Of a stretch of DNA of 64,000 bases, positions 35,530-43,777 are shown piece after piece. Source of the DNA: CAWBOV01 sp963790525. Its GTDB lineage: Bacteria; Actinomycetota; Actinomycetes; Mycobacteriales; Jatrophihabitantaceae. Each line of letters opens with the position of its first letter. Position 1 is the first letter of the stretch. The notes below the pieces were generated by a model, which was not told the DNA's origin, did not search any database, and worked only from the letters and a program-made list of their open reading frames with translations. A program made the translations under genes and the position numbers. The DNA lies in NCBI GenBank assembly GCA_963790525.1, contig CAWBOV010000006.1, positions 620,001 through 684,000 of the forward strand, in the 5' to 3' direction.

Positions 35530-36099
35530 ATGCCTCGACAGCTGCACTACTTCGACCGACCCCAGCGCTTCGTCGCCGGGACCGTCGGCCAGCCCGGTGA
35601 CCGCACGTTCTTCCTGCAGGCCAGTGACGACGCGCGGGTCATCAGCGTGTCGCTGGAGAAGCAGCAGGTCCAGGTGCTGGCCGAGCGGCTGGAACAGATG
35701 CTGCAGGAGATTTCGACGCGCACCGGCGTTCCGGTCCCCGATCCAGCTCCTGCTGACAACGACTCGCTCAGCCAGCCGATCGAGGAGGAGTTCCGCGTGG
35801 CCGCGCTCGGGCTGGCCTGGGATTCTGACACCGGGCACGTGGTGATCGAGGCGCAGGCTCCCGCGGAGGACCCCGACACCGCCGAGGAGACCCTGCTCGA
35901 GGACGTGGCCGAGGGCCCGGACGCGCTGCGCGTGCGCATCGGGCCGGACGAGGCGATGGCCTTCGCCGAGCGCGCCCGCCGCGTCATCGCCGCGGGTCGC
36001 CCACCCTGCCCGCTGTGCAGCCTTCCGCTCGACGCCGAAGGTCATGTCTGTCCCCGGCAGAACGGCTATCGCCGCGGAGCCTCGTTTGGCTCGGGCTGA
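35530..36099 (+). CDS. DUF3090 family protein
   Basis: A 189-residue cytoplasmic protein, MPRQLHYFDRPQRFVAGTVGQPG at the start. The conserved block FFLQASDDARVISVSLEKQQ and a C-terminal zinc-ribbon-like pair CPLC...CPRQNGY mark DUF3090. The function is unknown, but it belongs to a conserved actinobacterial set with the phosphatase, SCO1664-type protein and mshC. ATG 35530 is preferred over GTG 35527. The last 56 bases overlap the next gene if that gene starts at 36044. Confidence 0.85.
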   Translation: MPRQLHYFDRPQRFVAGTVGQPGDRTFFLQASDDARVISVSLEKQQVQVLAERLEQMLQEISTRTGVPVPDPAPADNDSLSQPIEEEFRVAALGLAWDSDTGHVVIEAQAPAEDPDTAEETLLEDVAEGPDALRVRIGPDEAMAFAERARRVIAAGRPPCPLCSLPLDAEGHVCPRQNGYRRGASFGSG

Positions 36100-36874
36100 G
36101 CTGCCCGAGGACGACTACGACGACGAGGACGTGTCGCCGAGCGAGCTGACACCGGCGCGGATCATGGCAGTCGACGAGGCCCTGGAACTCCTTCGGCATG
36201 CGCGGCTGACCGTGGAGGGCCAGCTGGTCGACGCGTCCAACGCGACGCTGTACGTCCGCGCGGAACTGGACGGTGTGGCTGCTGCCTGCGCCTACAAGCC
36301 TGTGTCCGGCGAGCGCCCGCTCTGGGACTTCCCGGACGGCACCCTGGCGGAGCGGGAGGTGGCCGCGCACCTGGTGTCCAGCGCGAGCGGGTGGGACATC
36401 GTCCCGCCGACGATCCTGCGCGACGGGCCGTTCGGTCCGGGGATGCTGCAGTTGTGGATCGACACCGACGACGCCGTGGACATCCGCTCGCTGCTCAGGC
36501 AGGGCGCCGAGCCGCTACGCCGCGTGGCCGTCCTGGACGCCATGATCAACAACGCCGACCGCAAGGGCGGTCACCTGCTGCCGGTGCCGTCGGGTCACGT
36601 CTACGGCATCGACCACGGCATCGCGTTCAACGTCGAGGACAAGCTGCGGACCGTCATCTGGAACTGGGCGGGAGAGCCGCTCACCGATGACGAGCTGGAG
36701 GTCGTGCGGCGGCTGCGGGCGGACTTCGACACCACCCTGGCCGAGCCGTTGAGCGAACTGCTCACAGTGGCCGAGGTGCGGCGCACGCGGCGACGGATGG
36801 ACTTCCTGCTGCAGAGCGCCCTGTTCCCGCAGCCGTCGTCGCGCTGGCCACCGGTGCCCTGGCCGGCGATGTAA
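36044..36874 (+). CDS. SCO1664-family kinase-like protein
   Basis: A 276-residue protein of the SCO1664/TIGR03843 family. Landmarks are LTVEGQLVDASNATLYVRAEL, ACAYKPVSGERPLWDFPDG, AEREVAAHLVS, DAMINNADRKGGHLL and YGIDHGIAFNVEDKLRTVIW. The N-A-D-R-K and D-H-G residues resemble the catalytic and metal-binding loop of the PI3/4-kinase-like/HipA fold, so ATP binding is plausible. The start is uncertain: ATG 36044 overlaps DUF3090 by 56 bases, and a GTG further in is possible. Conserved upstream of mshC. Confidence 0.8.
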   Translation: MSVPGRTAIAAEPRLARAELPEDDYDDEDVSPSELTPARIMAVDEALELLRHARLTVEGQLVDASNATLYVRAELDGVAAACAYKPVSGERPLWDFPDGTLAEREVAAHLVSSASGWDIVPPTILRDGPFGPGMLQLWIDTDDAVDIRSLLRQGAEPLRRVAVLDAMINNADRKGGHLLPVPSGHVYGIDHGIAFNVEDKLRTVIWNWAGEPLTDDELEVVRRLRADFDTTLAEPLSELLTVAEVRRTRRRMDFLLQSALFPQPSSRWPPVPWPAM

Positions 36875-36910
36875 CGCTCAGCCCGCAGGACTCAGGCGGC
36901 GAGGTGACGC

Positions 36911-37345
36911 TCAGCCGGCGAAACGCGCGGCGAGATTGTCCAGGGTTCTGCGCATGCCCGTCTCGTTCCTGCTCGGGAAGCGGACGAGGGCGAGGAACCA
37001 CTTGTTCTTGGCGTGCGTGGGGTCCCACTGCTCGGTGACCCGTGTCCCGCCGGCGACGGCCTCGAGCGTGTAGCGCCAGACGTGGCCGTTGAAGTGCCGC
37101 CACGCGATCTGCGAGCCCTCGGTGAATTCCACGACCTTGTTCGTGACCCGGTAGGGCGCGCCCGCCTTCATGTCCATGCCGAACTTCGCCCCCAGCGAGA
37201 GCCGCTCCGGGTTCGTCCCGTGCGAGGCGCGCACGGTTCCGGAGCCGTCGATCACGCTGTGCTCCGCAGGATCGGCGAGGACGTCGAAGATCGCCTCCGG
37301 AGGTGCATCGACGGTGCGTTGGACGGTGACGGTGCGAAGTCCCAT
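36911..37345 (-). CDS. SRPBCC-family (START-like) protein
   Basis: A 144-residue polyketide-cyclase-like protein of the SRPBCC fold: VQRTVDAPPEAIFDVLADPAEHSVIDGS, then AKFGMDMKAGAPYRVTNKVVEF, WRHFNGHVWRYTLEAVAGGTRVTEQW and a C-terminal helix ending LDNLAARFAG. This fold encloses a hydrophobic ligand; ligand unknown. ATG 37345 is chosen because the fold starts right after it. It is convergent with the SCO1664-type gene, with 36 bases between. Confidence 0.8.
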   Translation of the reverse strand: MGLRTVTVQRTVDAPPEAIFDVLADPAEHSVIDGSGTVRASHGTNPERLSLGAKFGMDMKAGAPYRVTNKVVEFTEGSQIAWRHFNGHVWRYTLEAVAGGTRVTEQWDPTHAKNKWFLALVRFPSRNETGMRRTLDNLAARFAG

Positions 37346-37385
37346 CGGGCCAGTCTGCACGTGGTGAGAGGCACACCGCGAATCG

Positions 37386-37412
37386 CCTGATATATTTATA
37401 AACGGTTTGAAT
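37386..37412 (+). promoter_or_regulatory. AT-rich island, probable promoter of the YeaQ-type gene
   Basis: GATATATTTATAAAC stands out in DNA of roughly 70% GC. It is about 95 bases before the YeaQ/GlsB start and about 45 bases before the oppositely oriented SRPBCC start. TATATT/TATAAA could be -10 boxes; no clear -35 partner. Confidence 0.4.
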
Positions 37413-37495
37413 GCAAGCCGTCGCAGTATCTGTGCTCGATACCGGCGGTGTGGCATTCGCTGCTCTGCCCGTCGGGCCTCGCTGAGGAGGACTCC

Positions 37496-37774
37496 ATGCT
37501 CGGGCTCATCATCACACTCATCATCGTCGGCCTCATCGCCGGCGCGGTCGCCCGGCTGCTCGTGCCGGGCAAGCAGGATCTGAGTATCACCGCCACGATC
37601 GTCATCGGCATCGTCGGCTCGTTCGTCGGTGGGTTCCTCGGATACCTCATCTTCCACAAGGACGGCCACGACGGGTTCTTCCAGCCGTCCGGGCTGCTGG
37701 GCTCCATCATCGGCGCGGTCATCGTGCTGCTGGTGTACCTGCGCTTCGGCAACAACAAGGCCGTCGCCCGCTAG
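37496..37774 (+). CDS. GlsB/YeaQ/YmgE-family stress membrane protein
   Basis: A 92-residue protein with three hydrophobic segments (IITLIIVGLIAGAVARLLVP, ITATIVIGIVGSFVGGFLGY, LGSIIGAVIVLLVYLRFG). The GxxAGxxA-type glycines are characteristic of the transglycosylase-associated GlsB/YeaQ family. It is a small general-stress membrane protein of unknown mechanism. ATG 37496 has GAGGAGG at ideal spacing; a strong terminator follows its stop, so it is a single-gene unit. Confidence 0.9.
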   Translation: MLGLIITLIIVGLIAGAVARLLVPGKQDLSITATIVIGIVGSFVGGFLGYLIFHKDGHDGFFQPSGLLGSIIGAVIVLLVYLRFGNNKAVAR

Positions 37775-37799
37775 TCCTCACCCGCCAGGCGTCACCACC

Positions 37800-37830
37800 G
37801 AGCCGCTGCCACCCCGTGTGGCAGCGGCTC
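37800..37830. terminator. 13-bp hairpin terminator after YeaQ-type gene
   Basis: Arms GAGCCGCTGCCAC (37800-37812) and GTGGCAGCGGCTC (37818-37830) with loop CCCGT. Perfect stem, 25 bases after the stop codon. Confidence 0.85.
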
Positions 37831-37862
37831 TGTGCTACCCGCGGCAAAGTACGGTGGTCCCC

Positions 37863-39083
37863 ATGCGCGCGTGGTCCTCCTCGACAGTTCCGTCCCTGCC
37901 CGGGAAAGGTCCCGTCCTTCGCCTCTTCGACACCGCGGCGGACGCAGTGGTGGCCACCGATCCCGGCCCGACCGCGACGATCTACGTCTGCGGGATCACG
38001 CCCTACGACGCCACCCACCTGGGCCACGCGGCGACGTACCTCACCTTCGACCTCATCCAGCGGGTGTGGCGCGATGCCGGGCACGAGGTGCTCTACGTCC
38101 AGAACGTCACCGACGTCGACGATCCGCTCATCGAGCGCGCCGACCAGACCGGGGAACTGTGGTCGGACCTGGCCGCGCGCGAGATCGAGCTCTTCCGCCA
38201 GGACATGACCGCGCTCCGGGTCCTGCCGCCGGCGCACTACATCGGCGCGGTGGAGAGCGTCTCGGAGATCGCCGTGGCCATCCGCTCGCTGCTCGATGCC
38301 GGGGCGGCGTACTACGTCGACGACGACATCTACTACTCGGTGGCGTCGGACAGCGGGTTCGGGACGGAGTCACACCTGGACCGCGACACGATGGTGACGC
38401 TGTTCGCCGAGCGCGGCGGGGACCCGGACCGGCCCGGCAAGAAGGATCCCCTCGACTCGTTGCTGTGGCGGGCCGAACGCCCCGGTGAGCCGTCCTGGGA
38501 GACCGATCTCGGGGCGGGGCGGCCGGGCTGGCACATCGAGTGTTCGATCATCGCGCTGAGCCACCTGGGCATGGGCTTCGACGTGCAGGGAGGGGGCTCG
38601 GACCTCGTCTTCCCGCACCACGAGCACTCCGCCTCCCATGCCGTCACGCTGACGGGCCAGCGCCCGTTCGCCAAGGCGTTCGTCCACACCGGCATGATCG
38701 GGCTGGACGGGGAGAAGATGAGCAAGTCACGGGGCAACCTCGTGTTCGTCTCCAAGCTCCGCGGCGCGGGTGTCGATCCGATGGCGATCCGGCTCGCCCT
38801 CCTGGACGGGCACTATCGCGTCGACCGCGAGTGGACCGGTGGGCGACTCCCCGCGGCGGAGCGGCGGCTCGCCGCCTGGCGTGCGGCGGTCGCACGTCCC
38901 GCCGCCACCGACGCCGGTGCGCTGCTGGCCGAGGTCCGGGCGCGCCTGGCCGACGACCTCGACACCCGCGGTGCGCTCGCCGCGGTCGACGAGTGGGCCG
39001 CCGGTGCGGCGGACGGCACGGATCCGGCCGCGCCTGGCTTGGTGCGCGACCTCGTCGACGCGCTGCTCGGCATCGCCCTCTGA
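37863..39083 (+). CDS. mshC: Mycothiol ligase MshC
   Basis: A 406-residue cysteine:GlcN-inositol ligase, the third step of mycothiol synthesis, related to cysteinyl-tRNA synthetase. The zinc site Cys43 lies in YVCGITPYDATHLGHAATY, with the HIGH-like HLGH at 52-55. The second zinc Cys is in HIECS, and the His pair in FPHHEHSASH. KMSKS lies near 285-289. Compared with CysS the tRNA-binding C-terminal domain is missing, as in all MshC. ATG 37863 gives the normal N-terminus. Mycothiol is the main actinobacterial thiol, so this gene also supports the KatG and AhpD-like redox functions nearby. Confidence 0.95.
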   Translation: MRAWSSSTVPSLPGKGPVLRLFDTAADAVVATDPGPTATIYVCGITPYDATHLGHAATYLTFDLIQRVWRDAGHEVLYVQNVTDVDDPLIERADQTGELWSDLAAREIELFRQDMTALRVLPPAHYIGAVESVSEIAVAIRSLLDAGAAYYVDDDIYYSVASDSGFGTESHLDRDTMVTLFAERGGDPDRPGKKDPLDSLLWRAERPGEPSWETDLGAGRPGWHIECSIIALSHLGMGFDVQGGGSDLVFPHHEHSASHAVTLTGQRPFAKAFVHTGMIGLDGEKMSKSRGNLVFVSKLRGAGVDPMAIRLALLDGHYRVDREWTGGRLPAAERRLAAWRAAVARPAATDAGALLAEVRARLADDLDTRGALAAVDEWAAGAADGTDPAAPGLVRDLVDALLGIAL

Positions 39084-39102
39084 CCCCTCCGGTGTGACAG
39101 CC

Positions 39103-39131
39103 CTGCGACGTCGGCCTTTCCGGCGTCGCAG
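39103..39131. terminator. Bidirectional hairpin between mshC and the surface operon
   Basis: CTGCGACGTCGG pairs with CCGGCGTCGCAG (one T-G wobble) around loop CCTTT. It lies 19 bases after mshC and 22 bases before the convergent transglutaminase-like stop. Confidence 0.75.
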
Positions 39132-39152
39132 GCGATCGGCCGTCGCGGGCGA

Positions 39153-41462
39153 TCAGCCGCTTCGGGCCGGTCGCGGGCGGCGCAGCGAACGCAGGCTGAC
39201 CGCCGCGCGCACCCGGCGCCAGCGCCCGACGCTGTGGCTCATCTGCCGGCGCGTCACCACGACCTGGTGCCAGAAGTCGGCGACCATCGCCTGCGCCGGC
39301 TCGCCCGGCCCGAACACGCCGGCGTCGGCGGCGCGCGCGAGCGGAACCGCCTCCACAGCAGGCAGGTGTCCCGCCTGCTCGGGGCGGGTGTCCGACGCGG
39401 TCACGTCGGCGCCGAGGTCACGAGCGTGGTCGAGCACCTCGCGCCACCCGGCCGCCAGACGGAGCACGGCGCTGCCCCGTGATCGGCGCCGCCGTCTGCG
39501 CACCGCCTTCGTCGCGACGACCGCCAGGCACAGCAGCGCGATCAGCAGCAACGGCGGGCCGCCCCAGACCACGATCGCGCGCAGGAAGCCGGGGACCGGA
39601 ACGCCGAGCAACTGGTTCTTCTTCGCCTGCGCACTCCGGCGCGCGGCATTGGACTGCGGCGGGTCCGGGTTGTCCAGCGAACTCGGCGGGTTGACGCTGT
39701 TCGGCGGCGGGACGATCTTTCCCTTGGCGTTCTGCTGCGACTGCGGCGGAGCGTTGTCCGGCGTCTGCGACCGGTCCGGGGTGAAGGCTGCCGTCGGGAT
39801 CGCGAGCCAGCGTCCGCTCGCCAGCCGGATCTCCACCCAGGCGTGGACGTCGGAGCCCTTCACGATGCCGCCGGGTTCGGGCACTGCGCCGAGGACCACG
39901 CGTGCGGGGAAGCCGATCTCGTTGGCCATCAACGCGAAGATCGCCGCGTACTGCTCGTCGTTGCCGACCAACTGGGTCGCCGAGAGGAACGCGGTCAGGC
40001 GCCCCAGGCTGTGACCGGGCAGGAAGGTCGCCTGCGCTCCGCCGCCGTCGCTGTACTTGCCGACCGAGTGCAGATGCGCGGCGACCGCCTGCAGCTGGGT
40101 CCACGCCTCCGCCGACGTGTCGGTCCAGGACGAGACCGCGCTGCTGGTGAAGGAGGTCAGGTCATCGCCCACCAGGGGCGTCCCGAGGGCGGTCGGGTGG
40201 TCCGTGGGCTGCGGTGGCACGACGACCGACAGCGTGTAGGACTCGCCGGGGGTGAGGCCGCCCGGCAGGACGGCGGTCCCCGTGGCGACGTTGTAGCGGA
40301 AGCTCGCAAGAGCCGATTCCCCGCCCGGCAGGCTGGCCTTCGCCAACTCGCCGGCGGTGGGCACCCAGACGTCGCTGTACCCCGGCCCGAGTGTGACGTG
40401 GACGGTCGAGCGGACTCCCGCGACGGGCGCGGCGACCGTCTCCCCGACGCGCTGGAACGTTCCCGTCTCCCCGTCGGTGGACGGGTCGTTGGATGCCGCC
40501 CACACCGAGCCGTCGTAGCTGTCCATCGTGGCGATCCGGATCGGGGTCCCTGTCGGCAACCCGGTCTCGGTGAGCAGCACGGTGGTGTTCAGCGCGCCGT
40601 TGGTCGTGTACCTGCGCATGCCGGCGAGGGGGCTCGGATACCGGCTGATGTCGAACGGCGGGACGATGTAGTCGCGCAGGACCAGGCGACGGTACGAGCC
40701 GTTCCCGGGCAGCGCCGGACCCACGACGACGGCAGCACTCGCGGCGACGGCGAGCAGCGCGGCCGCGGTGATGACCCTGGTGCGCCGCCCGGCCCCGCTC
40801 CGGAGCGTGTCCCGGCGCTGCCGGGCGCGCAGGGCCACCCAGCCCAGCGCGAGGATCGCGAACCCGCCACCCTGGAGCACCAGCGACACCGGCCGAGCCG
40901 TGCCGAGCAGGATCACGACGACGAGCAGGGCCACGGGTGCGAGCAACGGAGTGAACGTCCCCCTCGTCCGCTCGGCCAGCGAGGCCCCGAGGACGCCTGC
41001 GAGCAGCCCGAGCAGGTACGGGATCACCAGCAGCGAACCGGTGTTGCCGACCGGAGGCAGCGTCGTCAACAGGTCCTTCCAGCCGTGCACGGTGACCTCG
41101 CCGAGCCCGCGCACCGTGCCCGGGCCGGGGAGCACCCCGCCGATGGCCTGGCGCCGCAGGGCGACGACGCCACCGAGCAGGAAGAACGTCACCAGTGCGG
41201 CGAGGACGACCGCGAACAGGGGCTGGCGCAACGCGGTGCCGAGATGACCCAGGGCGACGCCCAGCAGCACGCCGACAGCGCCGACCAGGAAGAACTCGAT
41301 GCCGCCGTACGTCGAGCGGAGCCCCACCAGCGCGAGCAGGCACAGCGCGGTGAGCAGCCCGAGGTCGAGCCACTGCCGCCGGGTCGGGGCCAGGACGACG
41401 CGCCGGGTACGGGTCCGACCCTGATCGGCGTGGCGGGAGCGCCGGGTCGTCGGCGCGCTCAC
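39153..41462 (-). CDS. TgpA-like membrane protein with degenerate transglutaminase domain
   Basis: A 769-residue protein. The first ~230 residues hold about seven membrane helices (LGLLTALCLLALVGLRSTYG, LFAVVLAALVTFFLLGGVV and others). An extracytoplasmic domain follows. A transglutaminase-like core near 500-600 reads QLVGNDEQYAAIFALMANEIGFPARVV, then KGSDVHAWVEIRLASGRW. Family members have a catalytic Cys where GNDEQYAA stands and an Asp after the Trp; neither is present and only His remains. A final helix and cytoplasmic tail follow. It is the last gene of the operon, GTG start in a GTGA overlap with the DUF58 stop. Probably non-catalytic. Confidence 0.75.
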   Translation of the reverse strand: MSAPTTRRSRHADQGRTRTRRVVLAPTRRQWLDLGLLTALCLLALVGLRSTYGGIEFFLVGAVGVLLGVALGHLGTALRQPLFAVVLAALVTFFLLGGVVALRRQAIGGVLPGPGTVRGLGEVTVHGWKDLLTTLPPVGNTGSLLVIPYLLGLLAGVLGASLAERTRGTFTPLLAPVALLVVVILLGTARPVSLVLQGGGFAILALGWVALRARQRRDTLRSGAGRRTRVITAAALLAVAASAAVVVGPALPGNGSYRRLVLRDYIVPPFDISRYPSPLAGMRRYTTNGALNTTVLLTETGLPTGTPIRIATMDSYDGSVWAASNDPSTDGETGTFQRVGETVAAPVAGVRSTVHVTLGPGYSDVWVPTAGELAKASLPGGESALASFRYNVATGTAVLPGGLTPGESYTLSVVVPPQPTDHPTALGTPLVGDDLTSFTSSAVSSWTDTSAEAWTQLQAVAAHLHSVGKYSDGGGAQATFLPGHSLGRLTAFLSATQLVGNDEQYAAIFALMANEIGFPARVVLGAVPEPGGIVKGSDVHAWVEIRLASGRWLAIPTAAFTPDRSQTPDNAPPQSQQNAKGKIVPPPNSVNPPSSLDNPDPPQSNAARRSAQAKKNQLLGVPVPGFLRAIVVWGGPPLLLIALLCLAVVATKAVRRRRRRSRGSAVLRLAAGWREVLDHARDLGADVTASDTRPEQAGHLPAVEAVPLARAADAGVFGPGEPAQAMVADFWHQVVVTRRQMSHSVGRWRRVRAAVSLRSLRRPRPARSG

Positions 41463-42760
41463 CGCAGCACCGCCGCACGCAGGAGGGCGGCCAGATCGCC
41501 CAGGTCGGACAGGGTGAGGACGGTCAGGCGATCGGCCTCGGCCAGCTTGGGGCGGGCGGAGGCGTCGACCACACAGGCGATCGTGCGCACCTCGGGCGGG
41601 ATCCGGAACACCGAACGTCGGACCTCGGTGAAGGAGCGGCGGGCACCGGTGACGACGACGGCGATGCTGGTGTCGGTCGCGTAGTCGAGGGCCTGGGTGA
41701 CCGCGGGCGCGAGTCCCGCCGGCGCCGGCACGACCCGGCAGAGCTCGTCCAGGACCTGTCGCGGGGACAGGCCGGGGATGAGCCGGTTCCCGGCCACGAT
41801 CGTCGAGTCCTGCTCGTCGCGCAGCGCCCTGATGGACAGCGACCCGGCGACCGACACCGCGGTCTCGAACTCCTCGTCCTGGGCGTAGCTCGACGGGTCG
41901 GTGTCGACCACCACCGTGACGTGCGAGCGCCGCGTGTCGACGAACTGACGCACCAGCAACTTCCCGGTCCTTGCCGTGGATCGCCAGTGCACGTACCGGC
42001 GGTCGTCGCCGGGGACGTAGTCGCGCAGCGTGTGAAAGGCGAGATCGCTCATCGACATGTCCTCGGTGCTGTGCCCCTCGAGGTCGCGCATGAAGCCGGC
42101 GCCGAGCGTGTCGAGCAGCGCGACGCGCGGGTGCACGAACAGCTCGGTGACCTGGGTCCACTCCACGGACCGGCGCAGGATGCCGAGCGGGTCGCCCCGC
42201 ACCGTCGTGGCCGGGCCGACGGGGATCACCGCTCGCCGGTTCGTGGGTACGACGAACAGCTCGTCGTGGGACTCCTCCGCCGCGAGGGACGGCAGGTCGA
42301 ACAGCGCCGTCGCCTTCCCGACCGTCAGCTCGAGCCGGATCGGGAACAGCCGCCGCCGCGCCACGTTGGTCACGCGGACCTGCCCGGCGGCAGGTGTCCC
42401 CACCGTCACGCGCTGGGGCTCCAGGACGAAGTCGACGCGCACGATCGCGCGACCCACGGTGAAACCGAGCGCGAGCACGGCCAGGATGAGGCACGCCGCG
42501 CCCAGGATCGACAGCTCCTTCCATCCCAGGCGCACGCCCGCGATCCAGCCGGCGGCACCGCACGCCAGGACCGCCCACCCGAACGGGGTCACCACACCGA
42601 GCACCCGTGTCACGGCCAGCACGGGAGGGGCTGCCCGGTGCCGCACTGCGGCCAGCGGTGCGTCGGTCCGCGCCGCCACCCGTGTGGTCAGCGCCGCGAG
42701 ACGGCCGGGGCGCGCGGATGGCGCGTCACCGGCCGGAACGGGAGGGGGAGTGGCTGTCAC
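41459..42760 (-). CDS. DUF58 (VWA-like) protein
   Basis: A 433-residue protein with an N-terminal cytoplasmic stretch and two membrane helices (about 55-105: VTPFGWAVLACGAAGWIAG, ILGAACLILAVLALGFTVG). The DUF58 domain contains RDYVPGDDRRYVHWRSTARTGKLLVRQF followed by VVVDTDPSSYA, a von Willebrand-like fold. DUF58 proteins pair with MoxR ATPases as a chaperone-like couple. It starts four bases after the MoxR stop and overlaps the transglutaminase-like gene. The pair probably assembles or gates the giant protein upstream; inference. Confidence 0.88.
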   Translation of the reverse strand: MTATPPPVPAGDAPSARPGRLAALTTRVAARTDAPLAAVRHRAAPPVLAVTRVLGVVTPFGWAVLACGAAGWIAGVRLGWKELSILGAACLILAVLALGFTVGRAIVRVDFVLEPQRVTVGTPAAGQVRVTNVARRRLFPIRLELTVGKATALFDLPSLAAEESHDELFVVPTNRRAVIPVGPATTVRGDPLGILRRSVEWTQVTELFVHPRVALLDTLGAGFMRDLEGHSTEDMSMSDLAFHTLRDYVPGDDRRYVHWRSTARTGKLLVRQFVDTRRSHVTVVVDTDPSSYAQDEEFETAVSVAGSLSIRALRDEQDSTIVAGNRLIPGLSPRQVLDELCRVVPAPAGLAPAVTQALDYATDTSIAVVVTGARRSFTEVRRSVFRIPPEVRTIACVVDASARPKLAEADRLTVLTLSDLGDLAALLRAAVLR

Positions 42761-42764
42761 GGTG

Positions 42765-43736
42765 TCAGGCGGCGCGCGAGGTCGGCGGCGGGACAGCGGC
42801 CAGCACGGCGGCGATGACCTGGTCGACCGTGGTCCCGGTGAACTGGGCCTCGGCGTCGAGCAGCAGCCGGTGCGCCAGGATCGGCTGGGCGAGCACCTTG
42901 ATGTCCTCCGGGACGACGTAGCTGCGTCCGTCGGCTGCCGCCCAGGTCTTGGCTGCCCGGATGTAGGCCAGGCAGCCGCGCACGGAGACGCCGAGCTTCA
43001 CCGAGGGGTTGGAGCGCGTCTCCTCGGCCAGTCGGCTGACGTAGGCCAGGATCGCCGGGTCGACGTGCACGGAGTCGGCCAGCGCGGACATGTCCGCGAC
43101 CGCCTTCGCGGTGATGACCGGGGCTACGGCGGCCGAGCGGTCGCGGATCGAGGCGTCCGCGAGCAGCGCCATCGTCGACTCGTGGTCGGGGTAGCCGAGT
43201 GACGTCTTCATCAGGAACCGGTCCAGCTGCGCCTCGGGCAGCCGGTAGGTGCCCGCCTGCTCGATGGGGTTCTGCGTCGCGATCACCATGAACGGCGGCC
43301 CGACCTGGTGGCGCACGCCGTCGACCGTCACGTGCCCCTCCTCCATGACCTCGAGCAGCGCCGACTGGGTCTTCGGCGAGGCCCGGTTGATCTCGTCGGC
43401 GAGCACGATCGTCGCGAAGATCGGCCCGGGGTGGAACTCGAACGTCTGCGCCTTCTGGTCGTAGATCTGCACGCCGGTCACGTCGCTCGGGAGCAGGTCG
43501 GGCGTGAACTGGATGCGCTGGTTGGTGCCCTGCACGGTGTTGGCCAGCGCCTTGGCCAGCGAGGTCTTGCCGGTGCCCGGGAAGTCCTCGAGCAGGATGT
43601 GACCCTCGGACATCAGGCAGGTCAACACCAGCCGCACGACATGACGCTTGCCGAGCACGGCGCCGCTGATGTTGGTCGTGAGACGGTCGAAGGTCTGGGC
43701 GAACCAGGCCGCCTGCTCGGGCGTCATGGGGGTCAC
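42765..43736 (-). CDS. MoxR-family AAA+ ATPase
   Basis: A 323-residue MoxR AAA+ ATPase: Walker A PGTGKT (GTGKT 54-58) after HILLEDF, Walker B LADEINRASPKTQSALLEVMEE, sensor 1 VIATQNPIEQAGTYRLPEAQLDRF and sensor 2 region GVSVRGCLAYIRAAKTWAA. MoxR proteins act as chaperones with DUF58/VWA partners in assembling complexes. GTG 43736 (VTPMTPEQAAWF) or ATG 43727 could be the start. It lies between the giant surface protein and DUF58 on the minus strand. Confidence 0.93.
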   Translation of the reverse strand: MTPMTPEQAAWFAQTFDRLTTNISGAVLGKRHVVRLVLTCLMSEGHILLEDFPGTGKTSLAKALANTVQGTNQRIQFTPDLLPSDVTGVQIYDQKAQTFEFHPGPIFATIVLADEINRASPKTQSALLEVMEEGHVTVDGVRHQVGPPFMVIATQNPIEQAGTYRLPEAQLDRFLMKTSLGYPDHESTMALLADASIRDRSAAVAPVITAKAVADMSALADSVHVDPAILAYVSRLAEETRSNPSVKLGVSVRGCLAYIRAAKTWAAADGRSYVVPEDIKVLAQPILAHRLLLDAEAQFTGTTVDQVIAAVLAAVPPPTSRAA

Positions 43737-43777
43737 GGAGTACCTGATTTCGGTCGGTGGGAAGGGATCGGCATGGG

